This document shows positions 56,829 to 64,000 of a DNA stretch of 64,000 nucleotides, piece by piece. The notes below the pieces were generated by a model. It searched no databases and had not been told where the DNA came from. It saw nothing but the letters and a program-made list of their open reading frames with translations. How positions within the stretch are numbered: position 1 is the first letter of the stretch; every line of letters begins with the position of its first letter. A program made the translations under genes and the position numbers. Origin of the DNA: Conyzicola lurida (GTDB lineage Bacteria; Actinomycetota; Actinomycetes; Actinomycetales; Microbacteriaceae); assembly GCF_014204935.1 (NCBI RefSeq), contig NZ_JACHMJ010000001.1:1302001-1366000 (forward strand), in the 5' to 3' direction.

Positions 56829-57872
56829 ATGCCCTCGCAGCGCCTCGAACTCGGCTTCCTCTCGTTTGTGCCCAACCCCTACGGCGCCGGGGGAGAGGCC
56901 CGGGCCCTGAACGACGGGATCCGCCTGTTCGAGCACGCCGAGCAGCTCGGCTTCGACGTCGGCTGGATCCGCGTGCGCCACTTCGAGCAGTTCCCGTCGA
57001 GCCCGTTGACCCTGATCTCCGCGGTCGCCCAGCGCACCTCGCGCATCCGGCTCGGCACCGGGGTGATCCCGCTGCGCTACGAGGACCCGATCCGCCTCGC
57101 CGAGGACGCGTCGACCGTCGACCTGCTGAGCGGCGGCCGGCTCGAGCTCGGAGTCAGCTCCGGTATCGGCCAGTTCGCCGGCATCCTCGACCCCGTCTTC
57201 GGCGAGAGCGAGCGCGGCTTCTCGGGCGAGTCGCAGCACCGGCTTGTGCGGCTGCGCGCCGCCCTCGCCGGGGTGCCGGTGGCGCACAGCGGCCCCGGGT
57301 TCATGTCGATCCCCGCGGACACCGACCTCAGGGTGACGCCGGCCGCGCCGGGCCTCGCCGAGCGCGTCTGGTACGGCCCGGGCACTCTGGCGAGCGCCAT
57401 CCGTACCGGTGAGCAAGGACTGGACATCCACGTCTCGACTCTCAATGCCGAGGAGACGGGGCAGTCGTTCGCGGCGGGCCAGGCCGAGCAGATCCGGGCC
57501 TACAAGACGGCGTTCGCCGGCTCGGATGCCGCGGCGGGCCGTACACCGCGGGTGGCAGCCGGCCGCATCGTGCTGCCGTTCCTCACCGCTGCCGACGAAG
57601 AGCCGTACGCCGAGTACATCCGCGGGCACAACGACCGGATGCTGCCGGACGGGAGGCCGCACAACGCCGCGATGAAGATGCGCTTCGACCGGATCCACTC
57701 GGGCGAACCCGCGCGCATCGTCGACGGCCTGCTCGCCGACGAGGCGGTCGCGGAGATCACCGAGCTCACGATCACCCTGCCCGCGCCCGGCGGCATCGAC
57801 GCGCACCGTCGCACGCTCGACCTCGTGGCCGAGCACGTGGCGCCCGCGCTCGGGTGGACGCCCGCGGTCTAG
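56829..57872 (+). CDS. LLM-class flavin-dependent monooxygenase
   Basis: Luciferase-like oxidoreductase, 347 aa. LELGFLSFVPNPYGAG, HAEQLGFDVGWIRVRHFEQFPSSPLTLISAVAQRTSRIRLGTGVIPLRYEDPIRLAEDASTVDLLSGGRLELGVSSG show the family TIM-barrel start (broken here only by description). Substrate unknown. Confidence 0.88.
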   Translation: MPSQRLELGFLSFVPNPYGAGGEARALNDGIRLFEHAEQLGFDVGWIRVRHFEQFPSSPLTLISAVAQRTSRIRLGTGVIPLRYEDPIRLAEDASTVDLLSGGRLELGVSSGIGQFAGILDPVFGESERGFSGESQHRLVRLRAALAGVPVAHSGPGFMSIPADTDLRVTPAAPGLAERVWYGPGTLASAIRTGEQGLDIHVSTLNAEETGQSFAAGQAEQIRAYKTAFAGSDAAAGRTPRVAAGRIVLPFLTAADEEPYAEYIRGHNDRMLPDGRPHNAAMKMRFDRIHSGEPARIVDGLLADEAVAEITELTITLPAPGGIDAHRRTLDLVAEHVAPALGWTPAV

Positions 57873-57892
57873 TCGGTGTCGGCGGTGCTGGC

Positions 57893-57898
57893 TAGCAT
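57893..57898 (+). promoter_or_regulatory. -10 hexamer TAGCAT, leaderless RibD-C gene
   Basis: Ends 6 nt before ATG 57905. Confidence 0.6.
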
Positions 57899-57904
57899 CC
57901 CCCT

Positions 57905-58468
57905 ATGGGACGCATACTCTTCGACACCGCGACCACGATCAACGGGTGGATCGCCGACAGCGGCAACTCTCTGGCCTGGCTGTTCGCCGTCGACGGCGGC
58001 GAGCATCCCGACGAGGGGCTGTTCCCCACCGGCGTCGGCGCGCAGGTCGAGGGCTCGACGACGTACGAGTGGGTGCTCGCGGAGTCCGACATCCTCAACC
58101 ACCCCGAGAGGTGGAAGGAATTCCACGGCGACCGGCCGACGTTCGTGTTCACGACCCGGGACCTGCCGGTGCCCGAGGGCGCCGACATCCGGTTCGTCCG
58201 CGGCTCGGTCGCCGACGCCCTGCCCGCGATCCGCGAGGCCGCGGGCGACGGCGACATCTGGGTCGTCGGGGGTGGAGACCTGGCCGGTCAGTTCCTGGAT
58301 GCCGGTGCGCTCGACCGGCTCGCGCTGTCGGTCGCGCCCGTCGCTCTCGACGGGGGAGCGCCGCTGCTCCCGCGTCGCGTCGAGTCCGACCGGCTGACGC
58401 TGGTGTCGGCCGAGGCGAAGGGCCAGTTCGCGCGCTTGATCTACGACGTCGTGCCCGCTTCGGACTAG
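57905..58468 (+). CDS. Dihydrofolate reductase-like (RibD C-terminal domain) protein
   Basis: NADPH-dependent reductase fold, 187 aa. RILFDTATTINGWIAD at the N-terminus, GSTTYEWVL, FVFTTRDLPVP, DIWVVGGGDLAGQFLDAGALD are YwjB/YyaP-type RibD_C features. Substrate not known; not necessarily a folate enzyme. Confidence 0.88.
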   Translation: MGRILFDTATTINGWIADSGNSLAWLFAVDGGEHPDEGLFPTGVGAQVEGSTTYEWVLAESDILNHPERWKEFHGDRPTFVFTTRDLPVPEGADIRFVRGSVADALPAIREAAGDGDIWVVGGGDLAGQFLDAGALDRLALSVAPVALDGGAPLLPRRVESDRLTLVSAEAKGQFARLIYDVVPASD

Positions 58469-58482
58469 CGAGGGCGTAAAAA

Positions 58483-58503
58483 AAGGGAGCCACCGGCTCC
58501 CTT
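58483..58503. terminator. Terminator hairpin after RibD-C gene
   Basis: Perfect 9-bp stem AAGGGAGCC / GGCTCCCTT with a 3-nt loop, preceded by an A-run. Confidence 0.8.
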
Positions 58504-58526
58504 CCACTCTCAATTTATAGCGCGGT

Positions 58527-58549
58527 GGGGGCCTTGCCGCAAGACCCCC
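58527..58549. promoter_or_regulatory. Rifamycin-associated element-like inverted repeat
   Basis: Arms GGGGGCCTTGC (58527-58537) and GCAAGACCCCC (58539-58549) flank one central C, with one mismatch. On the minus strand it reads with the CTTGCGGCAAG core of the RAE described upstream of rifamycin-inactivating and helR genes in actinomycetes. It lies 23 nt before the helR GTG. Confidence 0.75.
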
Positions 58550-58559
58550 TGGATGGCCG

Positions 58560-58574
58560 ACAATCGTCGATTGT
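58560..58574. repeat. 15-nt near-palindrome overlapping helR start
   Basis: ACAATCG and CGATTGT flank a single T; the right arm runs into the GTG start codon. Could be an operator or an RNA hairpin occluding initiation. Confidence 0.5.
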
Positions 58575-60744
58575 GACAGTGACTACCAGCGTTTTCGACC
58601 TCCCCGACCGGCTCGCCGCCAAACGCGACCCCGTGCTCGTTGCCGCCGACGAGCGGCATTTCGCCGCCATCGAGGCCGCGCTCGAGCGCCAGACCTCGGA
58701 ACTCTCCGACCAGCTGGATGCGGCCCTGAGGACCGCGGGCGGTCTTGGGCAATCGGCCGTGGAACGGGACCTCGAGGTGCGGCGGCTCGGCTCACGTCTC
58801 CGCGCGCTGCGCCGGTTCGGGCTCGACCTCTGCCTCGGCCGCATCGTCGGGGAGGCCGGCGCAGATCCGGTGTATATCGGTCGTCTCAGCCTCACCGACA
58901 GCGAGGGCCGGCGGCTCCTCGTCGACTGGCGGGCGCCCGCGGCCGAGCCGTTCTTCGCGGCAACCCACGCCCGGCCGCTCGGACTCGCGAGCCGTCGTCG
59001 CTACCGCTGGAAGCGGGGGCGGATCAACGACTACTGGGACGAGGTATTTGGCCCGGACGGTGGGGAGAGCAGCGCCGCACTCGACGACCAGTCGGCGTTC
59101 ATCGCCAGTCTCGGCAGCAGCCGGTCGTCGAAAATGCGCGACGTGCTGGGCACGATCCAAGCCGATCAGGATGCCATTATCCGCGCCGGGTCGCACGGCG
59201 CGCTCGTCGTCGACGGGGGTCCCGGAACGGGGAAGACCGTCGTCGCCCTGCACCGTGCCGCGTACCTGCTCTACGCCGACGCGCGTATTGCCCGTCCCGG
59301 ACAGAACGTGCTGTTCGTCGGGCCGCACCAGCCCTACCTCGCCTACGTCGCCGACGTTCTGCCGAGCCTGGGGGAGGACGGGGTGCAGACCTGCACGGTG
59401 CGCGACCTCGTGCCCGAGGGGAGTGCGGCCGTGGTGGAGAGCGACGACGCCGTCGCCCGGATCAAGGCGTCGGCGGCGATGGTGCGCGCGGTGGAGCGGG
59501 CGGTGCGCTACTACGAGCAGCCGCCCGCCGCGGGGATGACCGTCGAGAACGACTGGGTCGACCTCTGGCTCGGACCCGAGCACTGGGCGGAGGCGTTCGA
59601 AGCGGTCGAACCCGGCGTTCCGCACAACGAGGCGCGCGACCAAGTCTGGGAGGAACTGCTGTCGATCCTGCTGCGCGACACCGCCGAGGAGGATGTGCCC
59701 GAGTCACTTCTGCGCCGGTCGATCGCGCGGAACGACGACCTCCGTGCCGCTTTCGCCCGCGCGTGGCCGCTGCTCGATCCCGCCGGCGTCGTTGCCGACC
59801 TGTGGTCCGTTCCCGCCTACCTGGCGAAGTGCGCGCCGTGGCTCGCGCCCGACGAGCTCGCGGCGCTGCACCGTTCCGACCCGCGCGCCTGGACGGACGC
59901 CGACCTGCCGCTGCTGGACGCGGCGCGGTCGCGCATCGGCGACCCGGAGGCGTCGCGGCGACGACGCCAGCGCGCGGCGGCGATCGTCGCGGAGCGCGAA
60001 CAGCGCAACCGGGTCGTCGACGAGCTGATCGCCGCCGAGGTGCACGACGACGGCGAGGGCGTGATGACGATGCTCCGTGTGGACGATCTGCAGAACACCC
60101 TCGTCGACGAGGACGCGCTCCCGGCCGCCGACACCGACCTGCTGGCGGGACCCTTCGCGCACGTCGTGGTCGACGAGGCGCAGGAACTGACCGACGCGGA
60201 ATGGCAGATGCTGCTGGCGCGCTGCCCGTCCCGCAGCTTCACGATCGTCGGCGACAGGGCCCAGGCCCGCCGCGGGGTCGCCGAGTCCTGGCGGGAACGC
60301 CTGGAACGGGTCGGACTCGGCAGCGTCACGGAGGCGTCGCTGACCGTCAACTACCGCACGCCGGCCGAGGTGATGGCCGAGGCGGAGCCGGTGATCAGGC
60401 GCGCGCTGCCCGATGCCAACGTGCCCGCTGCCATCCGGCGGAGCGGTGTGCCCGTCATCCACGATTCTGTCTCGCGGCTGACGGCGATCGTCGACGACTG
60501 GCTCGCCACCAACGCCGACGGAGTGGCCTGCGTTATCGGCGACCCGTCGTTCCCGGGCACGGCGAGGGTGCGGTCGCTGGCGCCGGAGCTGACGAAGGGC
60601 CTCGAGTTCGACCTCGTGGTGCTCGTCGCCCCCGAGTCGTTCGGCGACGGCGACACGGACGGCGACGGCATCGGGGGAGCGGTGGACCGGTACGTCGCCA
60701 TGACGCGGGCGACGCGGCAACTGGTGATCCTGACGGGCCCGTGA
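58573..60744 (+). CDS. helR: RNA polymerase recycling motor ATPase, HelR-type
   Basis: SF1-like ATPase of the HelD/HelR family that removes stalled RNA polymerase and, as HelR, displaces rifamycin-bound enzyme; 723 aa. N-terminus TTSVFDLPDRLAAK and the coiled-coil segment LRALRRFGLDLCLGRIV are as in HelR; VDWRAPAAEPFF follows. Walker A GGPGTGKT at 215-222; Walker B-like VVVDEAQELTD; motif III/IV IVGDRAQARRG; LTVNYRTPAEV; and GLEFDLVVLVAPE. GTG 58573 is taken; GTG 58579 is equally possible. The upstream RAE-like element supports rifamycin-responsive control. Confidence 0.87.
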   Translation: MTVTTSVFDLPDRLAAKRDPVLVAADERHFAAIEAALERQTSELSDQLDAALRTAGGLGQSAVERDLEVRRLGSRLRALRRFGLDLCLGRIVGEAGADPVYIGRLSLTDSEGRRLLVDWRAPAAEPFFAATHARPLGLASRRRYRWKRGRINDYWDEVFGPDGGESSAALDDQSAFIASLGSSRSSKMRDVLGTIQADQDAIIRAGSHGALVVDGGPGTGKTVVALHRAAYLLYADARIARPGQNVLFVGPHQPYLAYVADVLPSLGEDGVQTCTVRDLVPEGSAAVVESDDAVARIKASAAMVRAVERAVRYYEQPPAAGMTVENDWVDLWLGPEHWAEAFEAVEPGVPHNEARDQVWEELLSILLRDTAEEDVPESLLRRSIARNDDLRAAFARAWPLLDPAGVVADLWSVPAYLAKCAPWLAPDELAALHRSDPRAWTDADLPLLDAARSRIGDPEASRRRRQRAAAIVAEREQRNRVVDELIAAEVHDDGEGVMTMLRVDDLQNTLVDEDALPAADTDLLAGPFAHVVVDEAQELTDAEWQMLLARCPSRSFTIVGDRAQARRGVAESWRERLERVGLGSVTEASLTVNYRTPAEVMAEAEPVIRRALPDANVPAAIRRSGVPVIHDSVSRLTAIVDDWLATNADGVACVIGDPSFPGTARVRSLAPELTKGLEFDLVVLVAPESFGDGDTDGDGIGGAVDRYVAMTRATRQLVILTGP

Positions 60745-60763
60745 CCCCGCGAGTTGCGGAAGG

Positions 60764-61696
60764 TCAGCCCGCGGCGGCCGCCAGCGCCTTCCGGGCGCGG
60801 GTCAGCGACGAGCCGAGGCCCCAGGTCTCCGCGAGTTCGTCGAGGGCGGCCGCGTCGTCGTCGGGGATCGCCGTGATGCGGCCGTCGTAGTCGCCGACGT
60901 CCAGGTCGCGCGCGACCTCGACGACCCGCGTCGCCACACCGAGGTAGTCGCTGGCGGCGGTCAGCTTGGAGCGGACGGCGGCGCCCATGGCGACCTCCGG
61001 GTCCGCCGCGGCGGCGACGATGCCGTCGAGCGAGCCGAAGTCCCTCAGCAGGCCCACCGCGGTCTTCTCGCCGACTCCCGCGACTCCGGGGAGGCCGTCG
61101 GAGGGGTCGCCGCGCATCACGGCGAAGTCGACGTACTGGGCGGGGGAGACCCCGTACTTCTCCTCGACCGCGGCATCGGTGAGCAGCTCCAGGTTCGACA
61201 TGCCCCGACCCGTGTAGATCACCCGCACGGAGCGGGAGTCGTCGACGAGCTGGAAGAGATCCCGGTCGCCGGTGACGATGTCCACCGGCATCCTCGATCG
61301 GGTCGCCAGGGTGCCGATCACATCGTCGGCCTCGTAGCCGGGCACCCCGACAACCGGGATACCGAGCCGGGTCAGCACCTCGCGGATGACCGGCACCTGC
61401 TGCTGCAGCTGGTCGGGAACGGCCTCGACAGAACCGGCGTCGGTCTCGTGGTCGACGCGGTGGGCCTTGTACGACGGGATCAGGTCGACGCGCCACTGCG
61501 GACGCCAGTCGTCGTCCCAGCAGGCCACGAGATCGGACGGCGCGAACTCGCCGACGAGTTTCGCGATCATGTCGAGGAGTCCTCGAATAGCATTCACCGG
61601 CTCGCCGTCGGGGGAGCGCACGGTATCCGGCACGCCGTGGAAGGCGCGGAAGTAGAGCGAGGCGGTGTCGAGCAGCATTCTGCGGTGTTCGGTCAC
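60764..61696 (-). CDS. 5'-3' exonuclease (PolA-like N-terminal nuclease)
   Basis: Flap/5'-nuclease, 310 aa, without a polymerase domain. LLDTASLYFRAFHG, WDDDWRPQWRVDLIPSYKAHR, PGYEADDVIGTLA, DIVTGDRDLFQLVDD, and RGDPSDGLPGVAGVGEKTA give the metal-binding Asp residues and helix-hairpin-helix. Homologous to actinobacterial stand-alone exonuclease genes. Convergent with helR. Confidence 0.92.
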   Translation of the reverse strand: MTEHRRMLLDTASLYFRAFHGVPDTVRSPDGEPVNAIRGLLDMIAKLVGEFAPSDLVACWDDDWRPQWRVDLIPSYKAHRVDHETDAGSVEAVPDQLQQQVPVIREVLTRLGIPVVGVPGYEADDVIGTLATRSRMPVDIVTGDRDLFQLVDDSRSVRVIYTGRGMSNLELLTDAAVEEKYGVSPAQYVDFAVMRGDPSDGLPGVAGVGEKTAVGLLRDFGSLDGIVAAAADPEVAMGAAVRSKLTAASDYLGVATRVVEVARDLDVGDYDGRITAIPDDDAAALDELAETWGLGSSLTRARKALAAAAG

Positions 61697-61703
61697 GGGG
61701 GAA

Positions 61704-61709
61704 TCGTAG
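61704..61709 (-). promoter_or_regulatory. -10 hexamer TACGAT, leaderless exonuclease gene
   Basis: On the minus strand TACGAT ends 7 nt before GTG 61696. Confidence 0.55.
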
Positions 61710-61741
61710 CCCCGATGTCGTACGCCCGGGCGGCGCGGCGG

Positions 61742-61918
61742 CTATGGGGCGTCGGGATGCTCGCTGTGGTCGGCGACGTCGGGCTCGGCGCGCAACGCGT
61801 CGGCGATTTCTTCCTCGGGGCGCGGTGCGACCGTCTGGTCGTCTTCGAGCTCCGGCACGGTCGGCTCGTCGGGTGCGGGGATGTGCTCGTGGTGGGCGTG
61901 GTCGGTCTGGTCGGGCAC
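61742..61918 (-). CDS. Small acidic His-rich hypothetical protein
   Basis: 58 aa starting VPDQTDHAHHEHIPAPDEP; no recognised family. About a third of residues are Asp/Glu and His is enriched, which could suit metal binding. GTG 61918 follows GAAGGAACC at good spacing; an upstream ATG at 61981 is possible. It might be a conserved small protein or chance ORF. Confidence 0.5.
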   Translation of the reverse strand: MPDQTDHAHHEHIPAPDEPTVPELEDDQTVAPRPEEEIADALRAEPDVADHSEHPDAP

Positions 61919-62143
61919 GGCGGTTCCTTCGGTCGGTGGACACTGCCAGCGTAGGCCGCCGGGGAGCGTCATCCACATCACTTGACATAATGTGCATTAT
62001 CAGCGCTCATGGGAGATCCCGAGAGGGGCCGCCAGCTGGCGAGATTGTGCGGTTGTCGAAGCAGGTTGAGCGCACGAACTGACCGGCTGGCGCGAATCCG
62101 AATCATGATGTCGCATCAGCCGGCCAGTCAGAAACGGCGGGTG
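61919..62143. other. Gene-poor stretch between small ORF and ptsH
   Basis: 225 nt with no supported gene. It contains the palindrome ATAATG-TG-CATTAT (61987-62000) in an AT-rich patch, and a weak 12-bp hairpin (62078-62089 with 62117-62128) that could end ptsH transcription. Confidence 0.45.
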
Positions 62144-62413
62144 TTACTCGGCGTCGAGATCCGTCTCGAGCAGCGTCACGAGCTGTTCCAGCGCGTCGTC
62201 GGCACCGTCGCCCTCGGCGGCCAGCGTCACGACGTCGCCGTGCGACGCGCCCAGCGCCAACAGCGACAGGATGCTGCCGGCGTTCAGCGGCGTGCCGCCG
62301 GCCTTGCGGATCGTGACGGTCACCGGCAGCTTGCTGGCGGCCTCGACGAAGATCGACGCGGGCCGGGCGTGCAGGCCGACCCGGCTGGCGATCGTTGCTT
62401 CGCGTTCTGGCAT
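62144..62413 (-). CDS. ptsH: Phosphocarrier protein HPr
   Basis: PTS phosphocarrier passing phosphate from Enzyme I to sugar-specific IIA; 89 aa. H15 in RVGLHARPA is the phosphorylated His; SILSLLALGA has the regulatory-serine region. ATG 62413 follows AAGGAGAAC. It is 31 nt downstream of fruA in the same direction. Confidence 0.95.
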   Translation of the reverse strand: MPEREATIASRVGLHARPASIFVEAASKLPVTVTIRKAGGTPLNAGSILSLLALGASHGDVVTLAAEGDGADDALEQLVTLLETDLDAE

Positions 62414-62444
62414 AACTGTTCTCCTTCGAATCGGTTGGTGCGGA

Positions 62445-64000
62445 CTACGCGGCGACCGCGACGGCCTCGAGCTCGGCCTCGCGCTCCTCGAGCGGCTTGC
62501 GGGCCACCCAGCGCTTGAGTGCCACGACGATGAGCGCCGAGACGACGGTACCGGCCGCGATAGCGGCGATGAACATGCCCAGGTTGCCGATCGCGAAGAA
62601 AACGAAGATTCCTCCGTGCGGGGCCTGCGAGGTGACGCCGGCACCCATCGAGATGGCACCGGTGAGCGCTCCCCCGACGATTCCGGCCGGGATGACGCGC
62701 AGCGGGTCGGCGGCGGCGAACGGGATCGCTCCCTCGGAGATGAACGCGGCACCGAGCAGCCAGGCCGCCTTGCCGTTCTCCTGCTCGGCCGGGCTGAACA
62801 GCCGGCGCGCGAGCACCGTGCTGGCGAGTGCCATCGCGAGCGGCGGCACCATTCCGGCGGCCATCACGGCGGCCATGATCTGCCACGGCGCCTGGTTGTC
62901 GATGCTGCCGGCGCCGAGCCCGGCGACCGCGAAGGCGTAGGCGACCTTGTTGACCGGTCCGCCGAGGTCGATGGCCATCATGGTGCCGAGGATGATGCCG
63001 AGGATCACGGCCGAGACACCGGTGAGCGACGACAGCCAGTCGTTGAGGCTGGTCTGCAGCCAGGCGATCGGGCCGCCGAGCACGAGGATCATCAGACCGG
63101 ACGCCACGATCGAGGCGCCGAGCGGGATGATCACCACGGGCATCAGGCCGCGCAGCCAGCGCGGCACGTCGAGACGCCCGATCGCGTAGGCAACACCGCC
63201 GGCGAGCAGGCCGCCGACCAGACCGCCGATGAACCCGGCGCCCATCAGTAGCGCGACGGCACCCGCGGTGAATCCGGGCGCGATACCCGGCCGGTCGGCG
63301 ATCGCGTAGGCGATGTAGCCGGCGAGGGCGGGAACAAGGAAGCCCATCGACGCGCCGCCGATCATAAACGCGACGGCGCCGAGGTAGGTGCCCAGTCCCC
63401 CGTCGGGCAGGTTCCACAGGCTGTTCTCGAGGATGATGCTGCCCGCGTCGTCGGTGATCTTGTACCCGCCGAGCAGGAACCCGAGGGCGATCAGCAGACC
63501 GCCGCCCGCGACGAACGGGATCATGTAGCTCACACCGGTGAGCAGCCAGCGCTTGAGTTTGAGGCCGAAGTTCTCGTTGTCGGTGCCGGTCGCGGCCGCG
63601 GCCGCCGCTCCCCCGCCCTGCACGCGCGTCGCGTTCGGGTTCGTCGAGGCGGCGACCGCCTCCGCGATCATGCGGTCGGGCTCGTCGATGCCGCGCTTGA
63701 CCGGCGACTGCACGACGGGCTTGCCGGCGAACCGGCCCTTGTCGCGCACGTCGACGTCGACCGCGAAGATGACCGCGGACGCCTGGGCGATGATCGCCGG
63801 GTCGAGCGGCTTCGCGCCCGAGGAACCCTGCGTCTCGACGTGCAGCGTGACGCCGGCGCGCTTCGCGGCCGCGGCCAGCGAGTCGGCCGCCATGTAGGTG
63901 TGCGCGATGCCCGTGGGGCACGCCGTGACGGCGACCAGAACGGGGGCGTCGGATGGCGCGGCCGGGGCGGCGGCCGGCGCGGGTGAGGCTTTCGGAAACT
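62445..64000 (-). CDS. fruA: PTS fructose transporter subunit IIBC (partial, probably IIABC)
   Basis: Membrane permease phosphorylating fructose on uptake; the N-terminal part lies beyond the window edge at 64000. Visible: an Ala/Pro linker, the IIB domain with ACPTGIAHTYMAA (phospho-Cys) and PVKRGIDEPDRMI, then the IIC domain with ~8-9 helices (LKRWLLTGVSYMIPFVAGGG, GGPVNKVAYAFAV, APHGGIFVFF). Stop at 62445. A IIA domain upstream is likely but unseen. Confidence 0.93.
   Translation of the reverse strand, partial: FPKASPAPAAAPAAPSDAPVLVAVTACPTGIAHTYMAADSLAAAAKRAGVTLHVETQGSSGAKPLDPAIIAQASAVIFAVDVDVRDKGRFAGKPVVQSPVKRGIDEPDRMIAEAVAASTNPNATRVQGGGAAAAAATGTDNENFGLKLKRWLLTGVSYMIPFVAGGGLLIALGFLLGGYKITDDAGSIILENSLWNLPDGGLGTYLGAVAFMIGGASMGFLVPALAGYIAYAIADRPGIAPGFTAGAVALLMGAGFIGGLVGGLLAGGVAYAIGRLDVPRWLRGLMPVVIIPLGASIVASGLMILVLGGPIAWLQTSLNDWLSSLTGVSAVILGIILGTMMAIDLGGPVNKVAYAFAVAGLGAGSIDNQAPWQIMAAVMAAGMVPPLAMALASTVLARRLFSPAEQENGKAAWLLGAAFISEGAIPFAAADPLRVIPAGIVGGALTGAISMGAGVTSQAPHGGIFVFFAIGNLGMFIAAIAAGTVVSALIVVALKRWVARKPLEEREAELEAVAVAA

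Noticed and set aside
58525-58572. Upstream GTG 58525 as helR start
   Set aside because: It would translate the inverted repeat; HelR homologues start at TTSVFDLPD, fitting GTG 58573 or 58579.

Overview
The window is a GC-rich actinobacterial chromosome segment, most like a member of the Microbacteriaceae. The signs are gene order (aroG, PASTA kinase, LysM protein, Rv2175c-like gene, polyprenyl synthase, dcw cluster, sepF, yggT, wag31, dnaE, hisD, nrdR, pyrD, bcc-aa3 oxidase), actinobacterial families (DUF3040, DUF3043, Wag31, SepF), many GTG/TTG starts and many probably leaderless genes. No tRNA, rRNA, CRISPR array, transposase or prophage gene was found. Coding density is very high and no gene-free stretch exceeds 300 bases.

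Layout. 1-9540: partial ParA ATPase (-), pyruvate carboxylase, a second MinD/ParA-like ATPase, peptide deformylase, long-chain acyl-CoA synthetase (-), ROK glucokinase and a PlsC acyltransferase. 9634-16678: class II DAHP synthase, a PknL-type PASTA Ser/Thr kinase (-), a LysM/transglycosylase-like cell-wall protein (-), the Rv2175c-like DNA-binding protein, a polyprenyl diphosphate synthase (-) and a DUF3040 protein. 16865-35337: the division and cell-wall (dcw) cluster: MraZ boxes, mraZ, rsmH, ftsL, ftsI, murE, a truncated murF-like gene, mraY, murD, ftsW, murG, murC, ftsQ, ftsZ, yggS, sepF, yggT and wag31. Then lspA, rluD and dnaE. 40447-46434: flavin reductase (-), hisD, nrdR, pyrD, DUF3043 (-), M20 dipeptidase and an IscA/ErpA-type protein. 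46541-55156: respiratory supercomplex genes ctaC-ctaD-ctaF (+), then a GNAT and an RlmA-like gene, then ctaE-qcrC-qcrA-qcrB (-). 55251-64000: trpD, YchJ-like (-), LLM monooxygenase, RibD-C reductase, a HelR-type RNA polymerase recycling ATPase, 5'-3' exonuclease (-), a small acidic ORF (-), HPr (-) and a partial fructose PTS enzyme (-).

How the genes work together. The dcw genes make lipid II precursors and the divisome and are translationally coupled through short overlaps. The kinase and Rv2175c-like gene next door match a known mycobacterial kinase/substrate pair. The cta/qcr genes encode the actinobacterial bcc-aa3 terminal oxidase.

Most notable points. (1) The murF slot holds a 301-aa protein lacking the N-terminal domain and the ATP-binding P-loop of MurF, next to a MurE whose specificity loop reads DHHPR instead of DNPR; together they suggest unusual stem-peptide chemistry. 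(2) A 23-nt near-perfect inverted repeat resembling the rifamycin-associated element lies just upstream of a helR-like gene. (3) Three GTGGAG repeats at exact 10-bp period precede mraZ. (4) At least eleven genes have a TANNNT -10 hexamer 6-10 nt before the start codon and no ribosome binding site, implying leaderless mRNAs.
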